A stretch of DNA of 64,000 nucleotides from contig CAJNDS010000684.1 of assembly GCA_905221605.1 (NCBI GenBank), positions 25,876-89,875 of the forward strand, read 5' to 3'. This document shows positions 35,167 through 43,800 of the stretch, piece after piece (position 1 is the first letter of the stretch; each line of letters opens with the position of its first letter). The notes beneath the pieces are model-generated. The model made no database searches, was not told the DNA's origin, and saw nothing but the letters and a program-made list of their open reading frames with translations. The translations under genes were made by a program, and so were the position numbers. Origin of the DNA: Symbiodinium natans (lineage: Eukaryota > Sar > Dinophyceae > Suessiales > Symbiodiniaceae).

Positions 35167-35306
35167 GAAAGAGCACACTAAACCCTACACCCTAAACCCT
35201 AAATCCGAAACCCTAAACCCTAAACCCGAAACCCTAAACCCTAAACCCTAAATCCGAAACCCTAAACCCTAAACCCTAAATCCGAAACCCTAAACCCTAA
35301 ACCCTC
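35167..35306 (-). repeat. Higher-order telomere-like array
   Basis: C-strand units arranged as recurring groups in which every third or fourth unit is TCCGAAA or CCCGAAA, giving a 21- or 28-bp higher-order period. A similar structure lies at 57776-57955. Confidence 0.8.
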
Positions 35307-36044
35307 CCACATGGAGACGGTCGTAGGGTGCTGGCTCACAGGGTAAGAGATCAAGAGATCAAACCTAGAGCCTCCTGCGTGCACACTCAGGAGCCTAGAG
35401 CCCTAAACCCTAAACCCTAAACCCTAAACCCGGAACCCTGAACGCCTAGGCCTTCTGCGACAAAAAGGACCCTAAGCCCACTAGCAGCAAGGCCTGCTGC
35501 TTGGCAGTTTGCGGCATCTTGCCTTGGCAAGGCAAGGTGGGGGTTTGGGGTTTAGGGTTCAGGGGTTAGGGTTTAGGGTTGGGGGGCCTCGGGTTGAGGT
35601 TTCCAGGCTTTAGGGCAGAGTGTTGAGTTCTTCTCTAGCCGCAGATGCTCAAACCCTAAAACGTGAGTGCACAAACCCCCTGAACGCCCCAAAGCCACTC
35701 AATCTGCCCTCAAAGGAAGCCTAACCCTGCTGTCTTGGTGGTTCTTGCTTTCAACTTTCGGGTCTGGTTTAGGAACCTACGATTCTTTAGGCTTTGGCGG
35801 CTCTAAAGGTCTTCTACAAGAGCCAACTGCAGAACTGAAGCTCCCCGCACTACCGGACGGATGTTAGTCCTTAGGGCTGAGGGTGTGTCATAGGCTCCTT
35901 AACTTAAGGAAGAGGGTTCATGGGGGGAGGTCCCGAGGGAAATTCAGGGAACCTGAGGGAGTAGTGGGCAGTGTTAGGGAACCTTGGTTTACATAACCAC
36001 CTTGAACCCTAAACCCTAAACCCCAAACCCTAAACCCTAAACAA

Positions 36045-36136
36045 CCCTTCACGTTTACCATGTGCTTGGCGAGCTGCGCACGAGCCGTGGGCTCGACGAA
36101 CGTGCCCGAGCCATCGGAAAGGCCTGCGGCTGCTCT
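36045..36136 (-). pseudogene. Coding-like shard
   Basis: The minus strand reads SDGSGTFVEPTARAQLAKHM then VNVK without a stop, in a unique piece bounded by CCCTAAA DNA on the left and TTTAGGG DNA on the right. Resembles an ordinary soluble protein segment; family unknown. Confidence 0.45.
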
Positions 36137-36207
36137 TAGTTTAGGGTTTAGGGTTTAGGGTGTAGGGTGTAGGGTTTAGGGTTTAGGGTTTAGGGTTTAG
36201 GGTTAGG
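36137..36207 (+). repeat. Interstitial telomere-like array (TTTAGGG)n
   Basis: Ten G-strand units including two TGTAGGG variants. Confidence 0.9.
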
Positions 36208-36210
36208 GTT

Positions 36211-36290
36211 GGGATGGTCCCCCTTATACTAACCTTAATCGGGATTATAATTGGGGGTTCTATACCCCTGTTAGACGGGGGAACATCCTA
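36211..36290. mobile_element. Family B hairpin element, copy B2
   Basis: Left end GGGATGGTCCCCCTTAT, right end ACGGGGGAACATCCTA. The interior carries AACCTTAATCGGGATTATAA. Directly abuts a TTTAGGG array on its left. Confidence 0.6.
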
Positions 36291-36300
36291 AGCCGCTTCT

Positions 36301-36420
36301 GTAGGGGCCTGAATAATTAGAATAGGGCTTTCGGGGGGGGGGGGGGTCATTATATAGCATAATTGCAAAATTTACAAAGGGACAGTAAGGGAATATGATT
36401 AGTAATTGCTCCGACCCCTT
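36301..36420 (+). mobile_element. Family E dispersed element, copy E2
   Basis: Same order of words as 2373-2470: GGGGCCTGAATAATTAGAAT, AGGGCTTTCGGGGG (expanded poly-G), TATAGCATAATTG, GGGAATATGATTAGTAATTG and CCGACCCC. It lies ten bases from family B copy B2. Confidence 0.5.
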
Positions 36421-36892
36421 TGTCAAGCTGCTAAGCCCTTCAAGTCTGAACATTGTTCAGGGTTTAGGTCCTCCACCTTGCAAGAAGGTTTTGAAAAATC
36501 ATATGCTTTGAAGCAAGCTTGCACGGCTTTAAAAAGCGGGGGGGGGGGGGGGGGGGGAGGGCCCAGAAAACCAGAGGACCAGGAGACCACCAAGAAACAA
36601 AGGACCCCCAAAAAAGATGTCCTAAAAGAAGTCCTGACAAAATAGACCCTCCGTTATAAACGATACGCCCTGAACAAACCTAATTCTGGCCACCTACACC
36701 CCTAAACCCTCAACCCGTAACCCCAAACCCCAAACCCTAAACCCCTAAACACCTAAACCCTTAAACCTCCAAGCCCCTATCAACCCGCCAGTCGCTCCGG
36801 GGACCGCGCGGGCCGCCCTGCAGCAGCGCCTGTTGGCGGGGCGGCGGCACCCTCCAGATATGGGGGCCTGGGACGCGGGCTTAAACTGGTTC

Positions 36893-37178
36893 GGGTTTAG
36901 GGTTTAGGGTTTAGGGTTTAGGGTTTAGGGTTTAGGGTTTAGGGTTTAGGGTTTAGGGTTTAGGGTTTAGGGTTTAGGGTTTATGGTTTAGGTTTAGGGT
37001 TTAGGGTTTAGGGTTTAGGGTTTAGGGTTTAGGGTTAGGGTTTAGGGTTTAGGGTTTAGGGGTTTAGGGGTTTAGGGGTTTAGGGGTTTCGGGGTTTCGG
37101 GGTTTAGGGGTTTAGGGGTTTAGGGGTTTAGGGGCTTAGGGTTTAAGGTTTAAGATTTAAGGTTTAGGGTTTAGGGTG
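36893..37178 (+). repeat. Long interstitial telomere-like array (TTTAGGG)n
   Basis: About 38 units. The first 20 or so are nearly perfect, then a run of TTTAGGGG (8-bp) units with TTTCGGGG variants from 37057 to 37135. Confidence 0.95.
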
Positions 37179-37267
37179 CGGCGGCTTGGCTTCAGGGAAG
37201 GCAAACGAGATTTTCAACCACTAGTACATCAACCCCGAATGATAACCCAAGCCTGATAGCCTAAGAG

Positions 37268-37287
37268 GGTACCACTGCGCTACCAAG
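37268..37287 (+). mobile_element. Family A right-end remnant
   Basis: GGTACCACTGCGCTACCAAG matches the right end of family A. No left end is recognisable upstream. A second fragment, GTGGGCTACCA, lies at 37310-37320. Confidence 0.5.
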
Positions 37288-37320
37288 TTACCCTAAACCC
37301 TAAACCCTAGTGGGCTACCA

Positions 37321-37440
37321 ACAAACCCTAAACCCTAAACCCTAAACCCTAAACCCTAAACCCTAAACCCTAAACCCTAAACCCTAAACCCTAAACCCTA
37401 AACCCTAAACCCTAAACCCTAAACCCTAAACCCTAAGCCC
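37321..37440 (-). repeat. Interstitial telomere-like array (CCCTAAA)n
   Basis: About 17 perfect C-strand units. Confidence 0.95.
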
Positions 37441-37810
37441 TGCAGGTCCGAAGCCCTGAGCCGGGTTTCCCGGCACACGCATTGCCCCCCGATTCGGTGA
37501 GGGAGGTCGCGCTGCGGCACCGGTCACGACCATGTCGTCTGGGCGCGGGCTTAGGGTCTGGTCTAGGGTCTAGGGTCTGGGGTTTCGGGTTTAGGGTCTG
37601 GGGTTTAGGGTTTAGGGTTTAGGGCTTGGGGTTTAGGGTTTGGGGTTTAGGGTCCACCCTGACCCTATATCTAAACCCGACTGAAACAACCCCAAGCACA
37701 CAACCCCATTCTCCCCCCGCCCATCCCCCCCTACATTTCTGGTCTGGGCAAGGAATTGCTAAACCGTCCTGCTGATGCGTAAAAAAACCCTAATGCCGGA
37801 AGTAGCTTCG

Positions 37811-37958
37811 GGCTGGTTACATGGTCCCCTTGTATGGGCCCTTAAACCGGGGGACCCCTGACAAACCCCATGCATACCCCATAGAATCCAAAAGCCCATA
37901 CTTCAGAACCCTTTTGAAGAAGGTAAGGGAACATAGTAAGGGACCATGAAGTTATATA
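37811..37958 (+). mobile_element. Family D dispersed element, copy D2
   Basis: Left end GGCTGGTTACATGGTCCCCT, right end AAGGGACCATGAAGTTA, forming inverted ends. Shares inner words (CCCATACTTCAGAACCCTTT, GAAGAAGGTAAGGGA) with 58861-58992 and with the window-end fragment 63905-64000. Confidence 0.6.
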
Positions 37959-37998
37959 AGCTCTAACTCAACCCTAGACTTCCCTTGCCGGCACCTGG

Positions 37999-38112
37999 CT
38001 TGGCAGCCCAGTAACCATATTACAATAAGGGGGTGCCTTTTTTGGGGCTGGTTACTTTATAACGGAACCTGGAACCATAAAAACGGGAAAAGGGTACCAC
38101 TGGCCTACCAAG
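37999..38112 (+). mobile_element. Family A short inverted-repeat element, copy A6
   Basis: Starts CTTGGCAGCCCAGTAACC and ends ACCACTGGCCTACCAAG, with a well-preserved core (GGTTACTTTATAACGGAACC). CCTG occurs after it, and before it with one extra G, so a 4-bp duplication is possible. Confidence 0.85.
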
Positions 38113-38164
38113 CCTGAAAACCATTCATGGGAAATGCCAGGGAAGTGGGAGTTGAGGAATGAAA

Positions 38165-38392
38165 CAGGGGCACTACAGGGCTAGGGCTTAGGGCTTAGGG
38201 CTTAGGGCTTAGGGCTTAGGGCTTAGGGCTTAGGGCTTAGGGCTTAGGGCTTAGGGCTTAGGGCTTAGGGCTTAGGGCTAGGGCTAGGGCTTAGGGCTTA
38301 GGGCTTAGGGCTTAGGGCTTAGGGCTTAGGGCTTAGGGCTTAGGGCTTAGGGCTTAGGGCTTAGGGCTTAGGGCTTAGGGCTTAGGGTTTAG
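38165..38392 (+). repeat. Homogeneous variant array (TTAGGGC)n
   Basis: About 32 units of GCTTAGG, a single-base variant of the telomere-like unit, with only two short TAGGGC deletions. Standard TTTAGGG appears only at the right edge. Shows amplification of one variant over 220 bp. Confidence 0.95.
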
Positions 38393-38763
38393 GTCCAAAC
38401 ATGCAACCAACAACAAGAACGACTGGAAAAGCGGCTTAGGCTCTAGGGTCTTCGGGTCAAGGTTGAGGGTTTACCCCCCCCCCCGCCCCCCCCGCCCTAA
38501 GCCAGGCCAGCATCGAGAAGGTAAGGCCAAGACGTTCCTCATCGTTGCCTCCGTCGCGATCGCGGCCTCTGCGCGGAATCAGAGGGGGGTGCGTAGCTTT
38601 AGGGGGTTCCCGAAACCTCAAACACCAACCCCAGCGGAGCCAAAAGCCTAGTTTCAGGGTTAGGGGTCTTAGGGTTAGGGATGAGGGCTTTCGGGCTTTC
38701 GAGTTTCAAGTGCTCTGGGATGTCAGGTGCGACCGTATAGGTTTAGAGACTAGGGGTTCGGGG

Positions 38764-38917
38764 TAAGGAAACCAACCCTTAGATTAGAGGTTAGGGTTTA
38801 GGGTTAATGCTGCCAAGACACCTGTGAACTCGCACAAGTCAAATCGCCCTTTTCAGATACTGCACTTGATCATAGCTAAAAGGCCTGCAGAAGGGATATG
38901 ATGCTTCATCATCAAGA
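38764..38917 (-). repeat. 3' LTR of the copia element (154 bp)
   Basis: Identical to the 5' LTR. The CGGGG duplication lies immediately outside and the polypurine tract immediately inside, which fixes both edges. Confidence 0.93.
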
Positions 38918-38927
38918 CTCCCCCTTT
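38918..38927 (-). promoter_or_regulatory. Polypurine tract
   Basis: In element orientation AAAGGGGGAG directly precedes the 3' LTR (TCTTGATG). Position and composition are those of the plus-strand primer of LTR elements. Confidence 0.85.
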
Positions 38928-39419
38928 GCAGCATGCAAACTCATATCTAAGGCACACCACTCTTTCAAACACTTGGCCAGGTAGTTGTTAGGCCGTGGAG
39001 TGAGTGCTCAAAGCTCAAGGCCTTTTCTGCGTAACAACACCAACAACGGAGATCTAAAGGAGATCTACGGGGGGACGCCTAAGGACAGGACAGGAATCCC
39101 AAAGGTCCAGCGAGCTCCCCTTCTCGGAAACAATAGCAGCACTTACCGGCTGCCTACGATCAAGATGCTCTAAACGATACTGCGGTTTCAAACACTCTGC
39201 GACGCTCAAGACTACGGAAAACCAGCTTACGCAAGACGGTGTCCACATACTTATCTGTACCAAGCATAGGACCTAGAAAACCCTTTAAGACGCTACTGGC
39301 CCCAAAGGAAGGAGAACTTACCCCGTCAACCCTATCTAAACACCCAAAACCTACATCACTTAAGACTAGGAATCAGGACTTCTAGGAGTACGCCTTGTTT
39401 GAGGTCTACAGTTTCCGCT
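38928..39419 (-). other. Copia 3' untranslated region
   Basis: About 490 bp between the stop codon and the polypurine tract. Unique sequence; I see no further ORF of interest. Confidence 0.8.
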
Positions 39420-40850
39420 TCACTGTGTTAAGCGACGTGGTGGTGTTTTCGGCTTCGGCTCGGCTTTCGGTTGAGATTTCGGCTTAGATTTTGGTTTGGG
39501 ACCTGCGGCTTTCGATTTGCTTGGAGGAGGGTTTGGTACAGGAGCTATAGGGGTTGGAGGAGCTACAAGGAACTCAGTTCTCCCCTGCCATTGCATCGTT
39601 GAGACGTTCGCCCCTTGGCGCGTGACCCTGAAGTTGTCATCAAGAATGCCACTGGTACCATCCCTGAAGATACAGAAAGACCGACGATCCCCAACCAACC
39701 TGCTTAGTGATATCGGAAGTGCTGTCCGACTTGGGTCGAAGAACTGTTGGCGCCACATCGGATGCCATCTTATCAGCAGACCAAGTTCGGGAATGTAGTG
39801 GAAGTTATCTCTGAGCCCTTCAATGGGCTGATGGCCGAGATTTCGGCGAAGCTCCCACTGAATCAATTCTTGTGTCTGCGCGATTAATATCATGTCCTGA
39901 TGAGCTTGCGGGTTCAATTTCGGAGCTGGTGGGGGTTGCTTAACAGGAGGAGACTTTGGGACACCTACAGACTGTGCCTTCGCGGTTGGATGCTTTGGGG
40001 CAACAGTTCCCAACCAACCTTCAGGCGGTAGTTTCGGCTTAGGGATAGGGATAGCTACAGACTGCGATGTCACGGGCGGAGGCCTTTTTACAACGGTTCC
40101 CAACCAACCATCCGGGGGCGGTTTTGGTGCAGGAGGCTTACTCTTAGGGTCTACTTCAAGACTCCCACCCGAAACCAGAGACTCTTCCGAAAGCCCAGAA
40201 CTCAACGAGGGATGGTGCCCCTGAAAGGAAGTTTGGGTACTTGACTTAGGATCTGGAGCTTTAGTTTTAGGCCCTGCCGCCTGAGACAGTTCTACTCCCC
40301 CGGTCCTAGACCCCTGTCCTATTTCAGGTTCGGGATTTGGGCTTTGAGGTTCCGACCAAATGTCTTCAAGAGAGGCTCTGCGGGATGGGGACTCATCTAA
40401 CAACGGGTCGTAGGGATCATAGGGCTCAACATATAGAGCATACCACCTATGAAACAAGGCTCGTTCTTCTTCTTCTAGCGCCCTAGCGATCAAGTCCGCA
40501 GCCACAACTTCGACCTGATCCTCTGGCCCTACCAGTCCAACGTCATCCCCAAAAGCGACTACTGTCACCTCAGACCCGTCTACAGCTCCCTGCGAAGATA
40601 CTTGTTCTAGAACAGACCCTACTAGTTCTCCGTTCTCAGGTGGCCCCTGAAGATCTCTAAGTCTCCTTGCCCCTTGACTCCAACACCATCGCAAACACAG
40701 TTCCAAAAGTCTTGCGATTAAGACCGTGAACCCCATTACTAGCAGAAGTGGAACCCATGACGCTTCATCTTCTTCATCTTCAGATGGCTGAGCTTGCGCT
40801 CTGGAGATGCTCAGCACCACCACGGCGCATCTTAAGACATGGGACAACTG
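39420..40850 (-). other. C-terminal extension after RNase H with hydrophobic segment
   Basis: Residues 3226-3701. Copia elements normally end after RNase H. Here a hydrophobic run (VLRCAVVVLSI, 3230-3240), an acidic patch and a second hydrophobic run (WVPLLLVMGFTVLIARLLEL, 3257-3276) could span a membrane. After this come two copies of a Pro/Lys-rich repeat around P(D/E)GWLGTV (3471-3478 and 3501-3508), a globular-looking part at 3540-3655 and a Lys/Pro tail. No family recognised. Confidence 0.7.
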
Positions 40851-43800
40851 GACGACTCCAGCCAAGTCAAGTAGCTTCTGCATCCTCTGAGACGAAAGCG
40901 ACTTGGTTAATAGGTCCGCGGTCATGACCTCCCCTGGTAGGTGAAAACATTGAAGCTCCTCATTCTCTATTCTCTCGTGCAATCTTCTCGCGCGAAGTCT
41001 CAAATGACGGGTTCTCCATGAGCCCGCCGGGAGAGCGATCAAGCAAGTGCATGCAACGTTGTCCGAATAGAGAGCTGGCGCCACCTGCCCTACTAGTTCG
41101 CGTACCAGGTCACTGACACTGTCTGTCATGACCATACCTTCCATGGCCGCATATAGCTCAGCTTCTGCCGAACTCAGGCAGACGAACGTCTGCTTTGAGG
41201 AAACCCAGCCGATGACAGCGCCGGCCCATTTTAACACCACACCGGTTTGTGACTTTTCGCCCAGCGGTGCAAACGACGCGTCTGTGGCGACTTCTAGAGT
41301 CCCCTCCGTCATTTCGACCTTCACGCCCTGCGCAGGCTTCGGCCCGTACACCAGGCCCAAATCCGGCTTTCCTCGGAGATATCGCACGATGTTTTGGCAC
41401 ACTGCAATCGCCCTGCTAGGACGCTTGCTAGAAAGCTGAGAAGCACGGTTCACCGCCCACGCGATATCCAACCTTGTTTTCGTGGCCAACCACGTTAATT
41501 CTCCAATCAGCCCCTGCACTAAGCGAACCGACTCCATCTGGATATTCTCTTCTTGGGTCTCCTGATCCTTCTCAGCTGGATACGGCGTCGACGCAGTCCC
41601 CTCAATTTCGGGATGCCTGTTCAGCAACTCGGTGACATAGCTCACTTGTGTTAGGTAATACCTACCATTGTGCAGCCGGATATCAACACCAAGAAAGTGC
41701 AAACCGTCCTCCGCAAACTTAATGTCGCTGGTCTCCCAAAGCGTCTGAATGGCCCCTGCCACTGATTCCAATAAGCCTCTGCAAGCACTCAAGAGCATAT
41801 CGTCAACATATACGCCAATGAGCCCCTTCAAAGCGTTGCTGGAATCCTGGATTTTCCAAAGAGACGGTTCGGAATCGCTCTGTGTTAGTCTGTACTCCAA
41901 ACCCTCGAAGGCCCACTTCAGCTGAGAAAGACATTTGTCACGGTGTCGGCTCCATGCCGCCGGGCTTAAGTCCAAGCCGTATAGTGCTCTCTGGATAACC
42001 CATCGCTCCGACGGTGGGATTATCTTGGCCTTGACCAGTATTTTAGGCGGCATCAAGATTATGCGTTTTCCTTTTCCCTTCCGTTCGTGCAGCGGCGCAT
42101 ACAGGAAGGCTTTTCTTATGTCTAGGATTGCAGCGGTCCACCCACATAGAGACGCCTGTCGCAACTGGATTCTCAACGCGATGGTGTCTAGCCCAGAGGC
42201 GTATACCTCTCGACGAGCAACTGCAACTTGATCGCTCCAGGTCTTCTGCTGAAAGTTTCCGCACGCCACTATGCGCGCGCGTCTTTTTCCCACCGGTGGC
42301 TTTCTCGTGAACACCACCTTTGCAGGTAGGATTTCTATTGCTCCACTCTGCACATCTTCCTCACACAACTGGTTCACGTCGATGGGGTAGATGGCTTCAT
42401 ATTGAAAGCGTAACCCAGTGTATTCGTCCAACAGTGGGGGGACCCACTTTTCAAGTTCGCCCGCTGCTTGCTGCGGGTCGATAGTCCTAGCCTGCAGGAA
42501 CACCTCTGGCTCACTTTCTTCTTGTGGGCCCTTCTCGCTTTCCTTCACTGCTAGTGTCCTTATCATAGCCTTGGCTAGCCTCTCGTCATCATGCCCGCTG
42601 ACAGTGCCATCAAGCTTTGTCCCGGAATCGATCCACAGCAACTCCTCTTGCAGCTCTTGGATTTGCGAGTCCAACATGTTGATGTAGCACATGCTTGGGC
42701 AGTTTGACGGCCCGGCTTCCCTCAGCGTTTCGGACGCCAACTGACACTCCCAAGAAAAGACCCGTGAGAGAAAGTAAAGGTCAGCTTGCAGCATTTCTAC
42801 CAACTTCTCATCCATGGCATACTGCTGGTCATCTACAATGGTGCAGCCTAAGCCACCATCGCCTTCACTACTGTCGTCGCCGACATAGGCTACTGAAACA
42901 GCTCTGACTACTGGCTCGGATCCCTTAGGCAGCGGAGGAACCGGAAACCCAAGCTCCCGAAGTTCCTTTATCGTCGACTCTGGAAGACGAGTCCATCCTC
43001 GAGGTGTATAGGCAACCAAGACGAGACGATTCCCGGTATGAGGAAGAACCTTGTGTCTCCTTTTGGGATTGAATGACACTGGATGATTTGCTGGGGGGTA
43101 CAAGATGCCCATATGCTCATCTACATCAGCTTCATCGGTTCTTAGCCCTTCAGGTAACACTCTAATTTCGCCACCTTGAAAATCTCCTAATGGAACTACC
43201 CAGTTGATGGACCCTTCCGCATTGTTGACATCTCGGTGCCATTCTGAAGGACCCCTCTGACTAACCAGGATCGCAGTATAGGTGGCATCTGGGACTTCTT
43301 GACGGAGATACACGTTCAGGGTTTTTACCATTTCTGGCTTTTGGTGCGTTACCTGGGTGACTCCATAAATACCCCCGTGAGCAAAAGCACCAAGAACCGC
43401 TAGCCTACCCTTTTCATGCGTTGTCTTATCGGCCCTCCTGTGATTTCTACACGAAGGCCACTTACTCCGAAGTACCAAATCACAAACCGCTCTCCTTGAC
43501 ATAGCTCCCTGTTCTCTAAGGAGTTTGGCTTCTTGTTCCACCCCATCTACGGCTTCAACATGACACACCTTGAATGAGCTTTCTTCTACTGGAAGTGCAA
43601 ACAAGATCGTATGACCCGACTCCTCGTCCTCCGACTCCCCCGATCCCGAATGATTCTCATCCTCATCCACCCAGCTGACTCCAAGACTCTTTAACTTCTG
43701 CAACATTCCCAACATTTCAGGTCCTCCCCCTTGCGGCACTAGGCGGCGCAACCCTCCTTTGGCCCTGATACGTCGACGGGGGACACTTGGTGCATCAGCT

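Larger units (their letters stand above)
28351..38758. other. Telomere-like-repeat matrix, middle region
   Basis: No complete gene. Telomere-like arrays of both polarities alternate with short unique pieces, homopolymer runs (poly-G at 33397-33413 and 36538-36557) and small inverted-repeat elements. Notable parts are listed separately. Stretches between listed parts (for example 30091-30720, 31091-31900, 33020-34266, 35306-36000, 36640-36890) hold degenerate CCCTAAA/TTTAGGG words and unique DNA with no recognised gene. Confidence 0.75.
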
